DNA of 64,000 nt from Litorimonas haliclonae (GCF_965138505.1 NZ_CBCSCO010000007.1:1-64000), one strand, 5' to 3'. Shown: positions 17,237 to 26,522, counted from the stretch's first letter. A program made the numbers and translations. Notes: generated from the letters alone by a model not told the origin.

Positions 17237-18001
17237 TTAATGACCGGGGTGAAGCGCATCTGAAAGATACACACAGGTCAAAAGAGCGAAAACGTAAGCC
17301 TGAACGAAGGCCACGAGAAATTCAAGGGGGGTCAGCGCCAGTGTCAGCGTGAACGGGACAAGAGCGCCAAGTAATCCGGGGAACATGCCAAAGGCCGTCA
17401 CCATCATAATGGAGAAGCCGGCAAAGAGTTTTAGCAGGATATGTCCCGCGAGCATATTGGCCCAAAGACGAACAGAAAGGCTGATCGGGCGAGAGAAGAA
17501 GGAAATAATCTCTAGCAGCGATACGAATGGCAGGATGGCTATCGGAATGCCTGACGGCCAGAAGATTTTGAGGAATTTAAAGCCGTTTTTATATACGCCA
17601 TACCCAATCACAAGCGTCATCACCATCATGGCGAGGGTAAAGGTCACGATAATGTGGCTGGTCGTTGTAAAAAAGAACGGAACCATTCCAAGCAAGTTGG
17701 CAAAGAGAATAAAGATAAAGAGCGTAAAGACGAAGGGGAAGAACCGCAGACCGTCTTTTCCGGAGGCAGAGCGGATCATATCGGCGACAAATTCATAAGT
17801 GACTTCAGCGACAGACTGCGCCCGCGTCGGAACTAAAGAACGCTTATTCGTGGACAGAAGAAGCCACAGCACAACTAGGCCAACTGTAACCAGCATCATC
17901 AGGGACGCATTGGTGAAGCTGAGGTCGAAATTGCCGATTTTCAGAGTCGGACCCATTTTGTGGATCTCAAACTGTTTAATCGGATCTAGGGCAAAAATCA
18001 T
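17237..18001 (-). CDS. atpB: ATP synthase F0 subunit a
   Basis: Forms the proton half-channels against the c ring. The 254 residues have about six membrane segments; the essential Arg is in SLSVRLWANMLAGH, and LALTPLEFLVAFVQAYVFALL is the classical last helix. It begins 9 bases after atpI ends. Confidence 0.96.
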   Translation of the reverse strand: MIFALDPIKQFEIHKMGPTLKIGNFDLSFTNASLMMLVTVGLVVLWLLLSTNKRSLVPTRAQSVAEVTYEFVADMIRSASGKDGLRFFPFVFTLFIFILFANLLGMVPFFFTTTSHIIVTFTLAMMVMTLVIGYGVYKNGFKFLKIFWPSGIPIAILPFVSLLEIISFFSRPISLSVRLWANMLAGHILLKLFAGFSIMMVTAFGMFPGLLGALVPFTLTLALTPLEFLVAFVQAYVFALLTCVYLSDALHPGH

Positions 18002-18010
18002 CTTGCTTTC

Positions 18011-18346
18011 CTAATCCGCTTCGGTGTTTTCAACCGGAGCGTCCATACCATCTTTGGCGGCCCGCACGACATTCATAACGCCGGCGCACAGCCCTAAAAA
18101 TAACCCGACCAGCAAACCGAATGGCGACCATCCTGATAATTTATCGGCAAAATAGCCAAAGGCTGCACCGACCAGGACTGCCGCGGTAAATTCGCTGGCA
18201 TATTTGAGACCGACCGCCAGGTTGGAAGTGCCTTCGACAAGTTTGGGCTGGTCCGGCTGCGGCTTTTTGGTTCTCAGCTTGTCACCGAGAGCGCTAAGCG
18301 CGGCTTTGTCTGCCTCTTGTGTCTGGCGGTTTTGACCTTCTGTCAT
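18011..18346 (-). CDS. atpI: AtpI/AtpZ-like F0 assembly protein
   Basis: The 111-residue protein has a polar N-terminus and two membrane helices (FTAAVLVGAAFGYFADKL and PFGLLVGLFLGLCAGVMNVV), the AtpI/AtpZ pattern of a c-ring assembly or Mg/Ca transport factor. I start at ATG 18346 (MTEGQNRQ); a longer frame to 18436 adds 30 residues that do not look like the family. It is the first gene of atpI-atpB-atpE-atpG-atpF. The F1 genes are not in the window, as usual in alphaproteobacteria. Confidence 0.85.
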   Translation of the reverse strand: MTEGQNRQTQEADKAALSALGDKLRTKKPQPDQPKLVEGTSNLAVGLKYASEFTAAVLVGAAFGYFADKLSGWSPFGLLVGLFLGLCAGVMNVVRAAKDGMDAPVENTEAD

Positions 18347-18573
18347 GACGTTCGTTCTTTGCCCCCATCTATTCGACCCGAAATGCCCCAATGACACTCC
18401 AACTCTCCCTTCCGAAAGCGCGCGGAACCTACCCAAGGGGCCTAATTAAGTCAACCGCAGTTGAGAGGTTGTAAGGCATTGTAAAAAAACGATTTTCCAA
18501 GAAATGTGCAGAGCGTCTCATATGTCGCATCTTATCTTCCTTAGACTCATGGAAAGAAGAGTGTGCTGGTGTC

Positions 18574-21500
18574 TTATTCCGCCGCGACAAGCTGCTCCGC
18601 CGCGTTCAATTCGATAGAGAGGAGTTGAGAGACGCCCTGTTCGGCCATGGTCACGCCGAAGAGGCGGTCCATCCGGCTCATTGTCACCGGGTTATGGGTA
18701 ATCGCGATGAATTTGGTGTCGGTGTGTTTCTTCATGTCGTCGAGAAGGTCGCAATAGCGGGACACATTGGCATCGTCGAGCGGCGCATCGACTTCGTCGA
18801 GGACGCAGACCGGGGCCGGATTGGACAGGAAGACCGCAAAGATAAGGGCGGTCGCCGTCAGAGCCTGTTCGCCGCCGGAGAGGAGCGACATCGCTTTCAG
18901 GGATTTGCCGGGCGGACGGGCCATGACTTCAAGGCCGGCTTCGAGCGGGTCGTCCGATTCGGTCAAAGCGAGCGAGGCTTCGCCGCCGCCAAACAAAGTC
19001 GTGAACAAACGTCCGAAGTGACCATTGACGACATCGAAGGCTTTCAAGAGGCGTTCGCGGCCTTCCTGGTTTAGCTCATCAATGCCTTCTCGCAGGCGGG
19101 CGATGGCGGCGATCAAATCCTGCCGCTCTTCATTCATAGCCGAGAGGCGTTCTTCTTGCTCTGCCGCTTCTTCGTCGGCGCGCAGGTTAACGCCGCCCAT
19201 TTTTTCGCGTTCGACGGAGAGGCGGTCGAGTTTTTTCTCGATGTCATTTTCGGACAGGCCGGATTCAGGGGAGAGGTCGCCGAGATGTTGTTTCAGCTCT
19301 GATGGCTCACAGGATAGGGTTTCGTTAATGCGCGCCTTGGTTTCTGCGATGCGTTCCTGCGCCGCCGTTTTGCGGGCTTCGGCGCCGGCGCGGGCTTCGC
19401 GGGCGGCGGAATGGGCTTGTTCCGCCTCGCGGGCAGCGCTCTCGGCTTCTTTCAATTGAGTCTCGGCTGTGGCCAAAGCGTCTGCCGCGGTGCTGCGGCG
19501 CGTTTCCGCGCTTTCAAGTTCAGAGAACAGACGCGCGCGGCGATCTGCAAATTTATCCGGCCCATCTGTGGCGGCGCTCAAAGTGGTTTTGGCGGCAGTT
19601 GCCCGGGCTTCCAGCTGAGAGACGCGCTGCGCCGCGGTTGCGGACCGTTTCGCCCAATCGGCGCGCTCTTTTTCCACGGCTTTCAGGCGGGCGGCGCGGG
19701 CCTCGGTTTCGTTTTTCAGGCTACGGTAAGTCGCCCCGGCTTCGTCCGCGGCGGCGCGGGCGTCGCTCAGTTTTTCGGATAACGCCTCTTGTTGTTCGGA
19801 AACGTCTTCGACCGCGCCGAGACCGTCCAGATTGGCTTGGGCCGCGTCGCGCTGCGCGGTCAGCTCTTTAAGCTCTGAGTCGAGCCGTTCTATCCGGTCT
19901 TCCAGATTGCGGCGTTCAGCATTGGCGCGGGCGACATCGGTTTCATATTGCGATAACGCCGCTTGCGCCGCGCGTTCAGCTCGCTCAAGATCGGGTAGGG
20001 CCCGCCGTGCAGTCCGGACAGACTCCTGCGCCTCGTTGCGGGCGGCGCGGGCAATTTCGAATGCGCTTTGGTCTGTTTCGACCTTTTGCTCCGCGCTTTC
20101 AATTTCGGCCGTGATTTCGGTCAGACGGTTTTGTTGCTTTAGTTTGACGGCAGCAGAAGTCTCTGCGCCGGCGGCCATTTCAAAACCGTCCCAACGGCTG
20201 AGTTGTCCGTTTTGCGTGACGAGGCGCTGTCCAGGTTTGAGCTGCGGGGCCAGCGTCGAAATATCCGCGCTGTCGACGACTCCGATTTGAGAGAGCCTTG
20301 CGGCCAATTCGCTTGGCGCAGAGACATAGTCGCTGAGCGGGTTCGCTCCGCCCGGCAGCGCCTGATCGGAAACGGACGCGCCGCTCCAGCGTAGCGCGGC
20401 GTCTCCCCCAACGGCGGCGTCGAGATCTTCGCCGAGCGCGGCGGCGAGGGCTGTTTCATATCCGGGTTTGGCCTGGCATTGATTGAGGGCAGGCTCAAAG
20501 GTTCCGGCCTGGGCGCGGGCGAGCATACGTTCCAGCGCCGTCCGCTCTCCGGAAAGTCCTGATAGCGCCTGCCGGGATTTGGAGAGGGCGTCGCGCGCGG
20601 CCTGATCGGTTTCTTCGGCGGCAGTCAGCGCCTTGGCGAGGTTTTGTTCTTCGGCGCGGGCAGCCTCTAATGCGGCGAGAGCGTCTTTGGAGCCAGCGGC
20701 AAACAGATTACCTGATGATCCGCCGTCCTTGCTCATGCCCGCAAGACGGTCCTGCGTATTGTCCCGTTCAAGCGTGACGCGTTGCAGACGGCTTTCCGCC
20801 TGGGAAAGTTCGCGTTCAGCGGATTCCCGGCGGGCGTTTTGATCCGCGGCCTGACGGGTTAATTCGTTATAATCGGCTTCAAGGGCGGAGCGAGTCTTAA
20901 TGGCTTCGGAAGCTGCGTCGGCGGCGGCGTCCAAGGCGGCAGACGTATCTGCCACGGCGGACAAGCGATCAAATTCCTCTTTCAACAACTTTTCGGCTTC
21001 TTCCGCGTCCTGCACAATTCCGGTTTCGCGTTCCAGATCAGAGGCTAGGTCTTTAATCTGGGCTTCCAGTTTTTGGATTTCGGAACTCGCGGCTTCTTCA
21101 TCGGCCTCGAGCGCTTCTTTGGCCGCGTTCAAACGCCCCAATACGGCGGCGGCAATGATTTGCTCTTCGCGTTTCGGCTCCAGCAAACCTGCGAGTTCTG
21201 TCGCCTGACGGGTCAGCGTCGTGGCTTTGGTTGCCGTATCGGCGACGCGGTTTTCACATTCCGTCGAGGCTTCCGTCGCGGCGGCGAGCGTATCGATCGC
21301 GCTGATCCAGCGTTTTAGCCAGAGTAGGGCCTTATATTCGTTTATCTCTCCGGCGAGGCGCTTATAGCGTGTCGCCTGACGGGACTGACGCCGAAGCGAT
21401 AAGAGCTGCCCTTCAATCTGGCCAATAATGTCGTCGAGCCGATTAAGGTTGGTTTCCGCCGCGCGAAGGCGCAGTTCGGCCTCGTGACGACGTGTGTGAA

Positions 21501-22026
21501 GACCAGAAATCCCGGCGGCCTCTTCGAGGATGCGGCGGCGATTGGACGGCTTGGCGGCGATCAACTCGCTGATTTGTCCCTGACGAACAAGGGCCGGAGA
21601 GTTGGCCCCGGTAGAGGCATCGGCGAAGAGAAGCTGAACATCTTTGGCGCGAACCGTCTTGCCATTGATTTTATATTTCGAGCCGCTGCCTTTGGTAATG
21701 ACGCGCATAACTTCGAGTATGTCGTCGTCATTGAAAGCGGGCGGAGCAATCCGCGCGCTATTGTCGATAGTAAGTGTGACATGGGCTTGGTTACGGCCGG
21801 GGCGGGTTTTGGTACCGTTAAAGATAACGTCATCCATGCCCGCCGCGCGCATGGCTTTGGCGGAATTGGCCCCCATCACCCAGCGTATAGCTTCCAACAG
21901 GTTGGATTTTCCGCAGCCATTTGGCCCCACAATCCCGGTTAGGCCGGGCTCAATGTGGAAATCAGTCGGCTCGACGAAGGATTTAAACCCCGCGAGCTTT
22001 ATCTGATTGAAGACCAAAGACCCCAT
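18574..22026 (-). CDS. smc: Chromosome segregation ATPase SMC
   Basis: The 1150-residue protein has the full SMC layout: N-terminal ATPase half with FKSF and Walker A GPNGCGKSN (about 34-42), a long coiled coil, a hinge (about 510-640, with LNQCQAKPGYETALAAALG and PLSDYVSAP), a returning coiled coil, then signature LSGGEQALTATAL and Walker B VCVLDEVDAPLDDANV. It organises the chromosome with ScpA/ScpB, which are not in the window. It starts 5 bases after a dsbA-like gene stops. Confidence 0.96.
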   Translation of the reverse strand: MGSLVFNQIKLAGFKSFVEPTDFHIEPGLTGIVGPNGCGKSNLLEAIRWVMGANSAKAMRAAGMDDVIFNGTKTRPGRNQAHVTLTIDNSARIAPPAFNDDDILEVMRVITKGSGSKYKINGKTVRAKDVQLLFADASTGANSPALVRQGQISELIAAKPSNRRRILEEAAGISGLHTRRHEAELRLRAAETNLNRLDDIIGQIEGQLLSLRRQSRQATRYKRLAGEINEYKALLWLKRWISAIDTLAAATEASTECENRVADTATKATTLTRQATELAGLLEPKREEQIIAAAVLGRLNAAKEALEADEEAASSEIQKLEAQIKDLASDLERETGIVQDAEEAEKLLKEEFDRLSAVADTSAALDAAADAASEAIKTRSALEADYNELTRQAADQNARRESAERELSQAESRLQRVTLERDNTQDRLAGMSKDGGSSGNLFAAGSKDALAALEAARAEEQNLAKALTAAEETDQAARDALSKSRQALSGLSGERTALERMLARAQAGTFEPALNQCQAKPGYETALAAALGEDLDAAVGGDAALRWSGASVSDQALPGGANPLSDYVSAPSELAARLSQIGVVDSADISTLAPQLKPGQRLVTQNGQLSRWDGFEMAAGAETSAAVKLKQQNRLTEITAEIESAEQKVETDQSAFEIARAARNEAQESVRTARRALPDLERAERAAQAALSQYETDVARANAERRNLEDRIERLDSELKELTAQRDAAQANLDGLGAVEDVSEQQEALSEKLSDARAAADEAGATYRSLKNETEARAARLKAVEKERADWAKRSATAAQRVSQLEARATAAKTTLSAATDGPDKFADRRARLFSELESAETRRSTAADALATAETQLKEAESAAREAEQAHSAAREARAGAEARKTAAQERIAETKARINETLSCEPSELKQHLGDLSPESGLSENDIEKKLDRLSVEREKMGGVNLRADEEAAEQEERLSAMNEERQDLIAAIARLREGIDELNQEGRERLLKAFDVVNGHFGRLFTTLFGGGEASLALTESDDPLEAGLEVMARPPGKSLKAMSLLSGGEQALTATALIFAVFLSNPAPVCVLDEVDAPLDDANVSRYCDLLDDMKKHTDTKFIAITHNPVTMSRMDRLFGVTMAEQGVSQLLSIELNAAEQLVAAE

Positions 22027-22031
22027 GAAAG

Positions 22032-22772
22032 TTACTCAGGAGCTTCTTCTGTTTCCGCCGAGTCTGTTGCCGGAGCGGACTCACCGAGGAGCGGAAGGAT
22101 TACTTCTTCGATGGATTCGAGCGTGTAGAACGCATCGCCGCTTGGCGCTTTTTTGGTATATTCGCCGTTGACGATAAAGGCTGGTGTGCCTGTTACGCCT
22201 GCATCAATCCCGCTCTGAACGATAGCCTGATATTCTTTTTGAATGTCAGGGTTCGTGATGCACTCTGCAAATTCGTCTTCCGACAAGCCGGAGTTTTTCG
22301 CTATCCCGACATAAGCTTTGCGGGCGTCACCAGCGCGAGCCATATTCAGGATCTGCTCTTGGTTTTCAAATTGATATTTGATGTTTGTCAGGAATTTGTC
22401 ATCGCCTGAGCACATGGCGATCATGTGTCCGGCGTCCGCCAAATCTTGCGGCGGTGTTGGGAAGGGTCTGAAAATGTAACGAACCTTACCCGTATCGATA
22501 TATTTCTTTTTAAGGTCGGGATAGACGGTTTTGCTCCAATTAGAACAATGCGGACAAGTAACGGAGGCGTATTCGACGAGTGTCACCGGGGCGTCTTCGG
22601 CGCCGATCCCGTAATCATTGGCTAATTCAAATTGCGACGGGTCGCCCTTGGCAGCCGTTGTTGAGGATGTGTCACCCCCACCACAGGCGATAAGGGAAAT
22701 AGCGGCGACCCCCCCGACGAGTGCAGTCAGGACGGAGCGACGAAGGGAATCAGGTGTAAACGAATCGGTCAT
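22032..22772 (-). CDS. DsbA-family lipoprotein thiol oxidoreductase, CPHC
   Basis: The 246-residue product has a signal with lipobox IACG, a short Ser/Thr linker, then a DsbA thioredoxin fold with active site SVTCPHCSNW, helical insert (about 110-190) and cis-Pro loop TGTPAFIVNG. The acidic tail ends TEEAPE. The substrate-facing thiol pair is like classical DsbA (CPHC), so disulfide formation in secreted proteins is likely. It lies directly upstream of smc, as in many alphaproteobacteria. A second DsbA-like gene (23612-24400) has the same layout. Confidence 0.88.
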   Translation of the reverse strand: MTDSFTPDSLRRSVLTALVGGVAAISLIACGGGDTSSTTAAKGDPSQFELANDYGIGAEDAPVTLVEYASVTCPHCSNWSKTVYPDLKKKYIDTGKVRYIFRPFPTPPQDLADAGHMIAMCSGDDKFLTNIKYQFENQEQILNMARAGDARKAYVGIAKNSGLSEDEFAECITNPDIQKEYQAIVQSGIDAGVTGTPAFIVNGEYTKKAPSGDAFYTLESIEEVILPLLGESAPATDSAETEEAPE

Positions 22773-22953
22773 AAGGGAAGTCTCGCAATTTTCAGTGTGA
22801 TGGCAATAAGGCCTAGGGGGATAAGTCGGAGGATATAAGCCGATTTAGGACGAAACTGTGGAGGATTCACGCATTTTACGCATATTTGTCTCGAAAGCGG
22901 GTCAAAAATCGTTTCGTTTGCGTGATATCCACAGGCCGAATTTGTCTTGAACA

Positions 22954-22980
22954 TAAAAAAACGCCCTTCAGAAGAGGGCG
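22954..22980 (-). terminator. Terminator of dps
   Basis: CGCCCT (22962-22967) and AGGGCG (22975-22980) form a stem with a 7-base loop, followed on the minus strand by seven T (22961-22955). Confidence 0.88.
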
Positions 22981-23015
22981 CTCTAAGTCTAATTTTTTGG
23001 ATTTTGGCGTGGGGC

Positions 23016-23492
23016 CTATTTGTTATGGGCTCCTACGAACCAGGCGTCTTTATCGACGGTGCGGCTTATTTCGGTAAACAAATCTGCCGTATCTTCGTCG
23101 CCAATCTCTCCGGCCGCGTCCAGCGCGTCTTTGAGCGAAGCGCCAAACGCCATAAGACGGGAGGTCACTTCATCGACATGCTTGTTCTGGTCAGTGATAT
23201 CGACAGGGTAGGCGTCGAGGCTCGTGTCCTTGCTAACGGCTTGAACGGAACCGTGCGGCTGTCCGCCAAGAATAACAATTCTTTCGGCAATCATATCAGA
23301 CGCCTCGCGAATGTGCATGGCAACCTGATCCATCAATTCATGCAATCCGATAAAGCTTGGGCCTTTAAGGGTCCAATGAGCTTGCTTCGTCGCAAAGCTC
23401 AAATCCAGCGCAATCGCCAGATTATCCTTCAAGAGTGAGATAGATTTTTCGCGTGCTTCATCATCAAGGCGGTTTACATAGGCTTTAGGCAT
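23016..23492 (-). CDS. dps: Dps family DNA-binding/ferritin-like protein
   Basis: The 158-residue four-helix protein has the ferroxidase ligands of Dps: ATKQAHWTLKGPSFIGLHELMD gives the His and second His/Asp, and MHIREASDMIAERI gives the Glu/Asp of the partner subunit. Dps dodecamers oxidise iron with peroxide and protect DNA in stress. CGGAGAG lies before the ATG, and a strong terminator follows. It sits between two dsbA-like genes, interrupting what is otherwise a conserved smc-dsbA-dciA order. Confidence 0.92.
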   Translation of the reverse strand: MPKAYVNRLDDEAREKSISLLKDNLAIALDLSFATKQAHWTLKGPSFIGLHELMDQVAMHIREASDMIAERIVILGGQPHGSVQAVSKDTSLDAYPVDITDQNKHVDEVTSRLMAFGASLKDALDAAGEIGDEDTADLFTEISRTVDKDAWFVGAHNK

Positions 23493-23611
23493 AATACTCT
23501 CCGTACATATTTATAAACTTGCGGCCGCCTTTAGGCGACCTTACGACTTTATTACGATACAATTGGGTGTCTGGTTCCCCCTAAAAGCATTATGTCGCAC
23601 TTGTGAGGCCG

Positions 23612-24400
23612 TTAACCTTCATGCTCGTGATGATGCCCTTCTTCGGTTTCGTGAGCGGCGTCTTTTTTCAAAGCGCTTTCAGGCAGGTTTGACTGTCCGG
23701 ACTCATACATTGAACTGATAAGAGAGACGAGAGTCGTTCCGTCCTGCTTTCCTTTATAGGCTTGGCCACCAACATAAAAAGCGGGGACGCCCTGGACTTC
23801 TGCTGCATCGGCGCGTTTTTGGCTTAGTTGAAGGCGCGCCATATTTTCCGGTATGCTGAGGCAGGCGTTGATTTCTTCATCATTATTAAGTCCGACTTGC
23901 GCGGCAACCTTGCTGTATTCCTCTTGAACTGTTCCATTTTGCGCTGCCTCGAAAATGGTTTCCTGATTATTCATTTGATATTCAATAGAGGAGAAATACT
24001 CCTCTTCCGGCGCGCATTCCGCCATTAAAAACCCGGTGACGGACAACATGGCCGGAGGCGTCGGTAAGGGACGTAGTACAAAGCGCATTTTCCCCGTTTC
24101 GATGAGTTCACGTTTTACGACAGGCCATTCATCCTGGAACCACTTGCCGCAATGGCCGCAAGTAACAGAGGCATAAGTGATCATAGTTATGGGGGCGGTG
24201 TCAGACCCTATAACATGATCGCCCGGGGCTTCGCTGAACACAAAGTCGACTTCGTCTGTTGGCAATGTTTCTGGGGCGGTTTCTATCGGGTCTTCTGGAA
24301 TGGGGGTCGATTTTGGAGTCGTTTGCGCAAATGAGCTAACAGTCGTGAGCGCAAAGAGCCCTGTAGCCAAAATGCTTGAGGTCAAGAATAATTTAGACAT
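23612..24400 (-). CDS. DsbA-family secreted thiol oxidoreductase, CGHC, His-rich tail
   Basis: The 262-residue product has a signal peptide (cut after SSFAQ or nearby), a Pro/Thr/Glu-rich linker, and a DsbA fold with SVTCGHCGKWF and cis-Pro loop QGVPAFYVGG. The CGHC dipeptide resembles PDI and may make it less oxidising than CPHC. The last 15 residues, HETEEGHHHEHEG, are His/Glu-rich and could bind metal (inference). It begins one base after the dciA stop (TGATATG), so it is translationally coupled. It looks like a paralogue of the lipoprotein at 22032-22772. Confidence 0.85.
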   Translation of the reverse strand: MSKLFLTSSILATGLFALTTVSSFAQTTPKSTPIPEDPIETAPETLPTDEVDFVFSEAPGDHVIGSDTAPITMITYASVTCGHCGKWFQDEWPVVKRELIETGKMRFVLRPLPTPPAMLSVTGFLMAECAPEEEYFSSIEYQMNNQETIFEAAQNGTVQEEYSKVAAQVGLNNDEEINACLSIPENMARLQLSQKRADAAEVQGVPAFYVGGQAYKGKQDGTTLVSLISSMYESGQSNLPESALKKDAAHETEEGHHHEHEG

Positions 24401-24401
24401 A

Positions 24402-24932
24402 TCAATTTTCGTCTTTCGTCAGAATTCCGCGCCCTAATCTTTCTAGAGACGCTTTTAGATTTTCGTTTTCAACGGAGTTCAGGCTTTCGCGGAGGCGGAG
24501 CGCCTCGCTCGGGCGAAGGCCGCGCTTTGTTTTCACGCTCGCGCCGTCTGTGCGCATTTTAGTTTGAACGACTTTAATCGCTTTGACATGGTCCGGCCCT
24601 AAATGCGTATTGAGCCGGTCAATTATTGGCCCACTTGCCGCCATAATAAGAGACGCCGCCGCCCCGGGAGCGGAAATAACTAGCGTGCGTCCGCTTCGCC
24701 CAGTTGTAAACCGGACAGGGGAGGAGATTTTGCTCCACCGCTCGCCGACAATTTCAGGCCAGAGGCGGGCGAGGGACAGAGCCGAGGAGCCGCCGCCATA
24801 TTTTTTGGATAAAGGACGCATGACCCGCGAGACCGCCATTCCGGCAGAAGGCGTGCTGCGAAATTGCGGCCGCGCCCGCTGGCTTTCCAGCCAGCGATTG
24901 ATTTTTTGTCTGTCTTCGCGCGTGATCGTCAT
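24402..24932 (-). CDS. dciA: DciA/DUF721 family protein
   Basis: The 176-residue protein has the DUF721 core: ALSLARLWPEIVGERWSKISSPVRF, then RTLVISAPGAAASLIMAASGPIIDRLN. DciA loads or assists the DnaB helicase in bacteria lacking DnaC. The basic C-terminal segment (KTKRGLRPSEALRLRESL) fits a helicase-contact region. ATG 24932 (MTITRED) is preferred over the in-frame ATG at 24980, which would overlap the mutY promoter area. It is divergent from mutY. Confidence 0.82.
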   Translation of the reverse strand: MTITREDRQKINRWLESQRARPQFRSTPSAGMAVSRVMRPLSKKYGGGSSALSLARLWPEIVGERWSKISSPVRFTTGRSGRTLVISAPGAAASLIMAASGPIIDRLNTHLGPDHVKAIKVVQTKMRTDGASVKTKRGLRPSEALRLRESLNSVENENLKASLERLGRGILTKDEN

Positions 24933-24988
24933 AAGAGTTCCCTTTTCCCCCATTGAAGTCGAGGCGTAAAGTACACACATCAGGGTCT

Positions 24989-26065
24989 ATGATTAAAAGC
25001 CGGACAGAAAATAAGTCAGAGCAGGAAATCGAACAGATGCGGGCGGGGCTTCTCGACTGGTATGACGAGGAGGGGCGGACGCTGCCTTGGCGCATTCGGC
25101 CCGAAGACCGCAGGGCCGGAAAAACGGCTGACCCTTATGCGGTCTGGCTTTCCGAGATCATGTTGCAGCAAACCACGGTTCCGCATGGCACGCCCTATTG
25201 GCACAAATTTCTTGAGGCGTTTCCGACCGTTATCGATCTGGCCAATGCGGAACGCGAAACTGTTTTAAACATGTGGGCGGGGCTCGGCTATTATGCCCGC
25301 GCGAGGAACCTGCACAAATGCGCTCAAATTATTCGCGACGACTATGACGGCGCTTTTCCGAAAACAGAGGCGGCGTTGTTAAAGCTCCCCGGCATTGGTC
25401 CCTATACAGCGGCGACGATTGCCGCGATATGTTTTGATCAAGCGACCAATATTGTCGACGGGAATGTGGAGCGGGTCATCAGCCGCATTTTCAAAATCGA
25501 AGAACCTCTGCCAGAAGCAAGGCAGCCTTTGCGTCTTTTGGCCGGGACGCTGGCAGACCCCCGGCGCGCCGGTGATTACGGGCAGGCCGTGATGGATCTC
25601 GGCGCCACCATTTGTACGCCGCGGTCTCCTAATTGCCCAGATTGCCCGTGGGATAACTATTGTTTGGCCAAGGCAAACGGCCATCCGGAGGCGTATCCCA
25701 AAAAGTCGGTTAAAAAACCCAAACCCATTCGATACGGAGCGGCGTTTGTCGCGCTCCATGACGGCGAAGTCCTTTTGGAAACGCGTCCGGACAAAGGCCT
25801 TCTTGGCGGTATGGCGGGTCTGCCGGGCAGTGAGTGGACGGCTGAGCCGTTGAAGAATCCGCTGGAAGCGGCTCCTTTTGAGGGGGACTGGGTCAAATCA
25901 GATAATGAGGTGAAACATGTTTTCACGCATTTTGAGCTACGGCTCGATGTCTATAAAGCCGAGTTTGAAACCCGCCCTGACAGCAATCAGGCTTGGGCAG
26001 ATGATTACCTGCTCGCCGGATTGCCGACCGTGTTTAAAAAAGCGCTTAAAACGGTGCAGTTCTGA
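24989..26065 (+). CDS. mutY: A/G-specific adenine glycosylase
   Basis: Removes A mispaired with 8-oxoG. The 358 residues have the HhH-GPD fold: catalytic Glu in LSEIMLQQT, the hairpin LPGIGPYTAA, catalytic Asp in AVMDLGATIC, and the 4Fe-4S cluster C-x6-C-x2-C-x5-C in CTPRSPNCPDCPWDNYC. A C-terminal NUDIX-like 8-oxoG domain follows (RYGAAFVALHDGEVLLE and VKHVFTHFELRLDVY). ATG 24989 has AGGG upstream; ATG 24953 would add 12 residues. Confidence 0.95.
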   Translation: MIKSRTENKSEQEIEQMRAGLLDWYDEEGRTLPWRIRPEDRRAGKTADPYAVWLSEIMLQQTTVPHGTPYWHKFLEAFPTVIDLANAERETVLNMWAGLGYYARARNLHKCAQIIRDDYDGAFPKTEAALLKLPGIGPYTAATIAAICFDQATNIVDGNVERVISRIFKIEEPLPEARQPLRLLAGTLADPRRAGDYGQAVMDLGATICTPRSPNCPDCPWDNYCLAKANGHPEAYPKKSVKKPKPIRYGAAFVALHDGEVLLETRPDKGLLGGMAGLPGSEWTAEPLKNPLEAAPFEGDWVKSDNEVKHVFTHFELRLDVYKAEFETRPDSNQAWADDYLLAGLPTVFKKALKTVQF

Positions 26066-26129
26066 CTGTTTGAAAAGAGGGCGTTTTATTCGCTTTTCCC
26101 CATTGGGTTTTTATAATGTTGGAAATCAC

Positions 26130-26176
26130 GGAGGACGGCCTCCCTCATCTTGAGAAGAATGTCCGGGACGGCCCGG
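26130..26176 (+). ncRNA. Guanidine-II riboswitch (mini-ykkC)
   Basis: Two near-identical short hairpins with the diagnostic ACGR loop: GGAGG-ACGG-CCTCC (26130-26143) and CCGGG-ACGG-CCCGG (26163-26176), joined by 19 bases. This is the guanidine-II riboswitch consensus, in which two guanidinium ions bind the kissing ACGR loops. The second hairpin ends 11 bases before the ribosome site GAGGAGGGG (26188-26196) of a guanidinium-exporter gene, the known genetic partner of this class. Ligand-dependent exposure of the ribosome site is the usual mechanism; here it is inferred from position. Confidence 0.93.
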
Positions 26177-26198
26177 CTTGATTTGAAGAGGAGGGGCT

Positions 26199-26516
26199 AT
26201 GCCCTGGTTCTATCTTTTTATCGCGGGTCTTCTGGAAATCGTTTGGGCCTATTCGATGAAGCAGTCAGAAGGCTTCACGCGCACAATTCCTACGATCATT
26301 ACACTGATTGCGATGTTAGGCAGTTTTTGGCTTTTGGCGCTGGCCATGCGGACAATTCCGCTCGGCACGGCTTATGTCATATGGACAGGCATCGGTGCGG
26401 TCGGGGCATTTATATTGGGAATTATATTGTTGTCTGAGCCTGTGAATGCGGCGCGGATATTGGCGGCGCTGCTTATCATTTCCGGTTTGATTCTTATGAA
26501 AGTTTCTAGCGCTTAG
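26199..26516 (+). CDS. gdx: Guanidinium exporter, SMR family (SugE/Gdx)
   Basis: The 105-residue small multidrug resistance protein has four helices and the Gdx-type motif set: GLLEIVWAYSMKQSEGFTR with the essential Glu of helix 1, then GTAYVIWTGIGAVGAFILG and the LSEPVNAARI loop. The WAYSMKQSEGFT pattern fits the SugE/Gdx branch rather than EmrE. Together with the upstream guanidine-II riboswitch this strongly supports guanidinium/proton antiport. Dual-topology homodimers are expected. It is followed by a hairpin-rich convergent gap with ccrM. Confidence 0.94.
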   Translation: MPWFYLFIAGLLEIVWAYSMKQSEGFTRTIPTIITLIAMLGSFWLLALAMRTIPLGTAYVIWTGIGAVGAFILGIILLSEPVNAARILAALLIISGLILMKVSSA

Positions 26517-26522
26517 CTTCGA

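Noticed and set aside
26199..26516. EmrE-type multidrug exporter
   Set aside because: WAYSMKQSEGFT fits Gdx/SugE and the guanidine-II riboswitch lies directly upstream.
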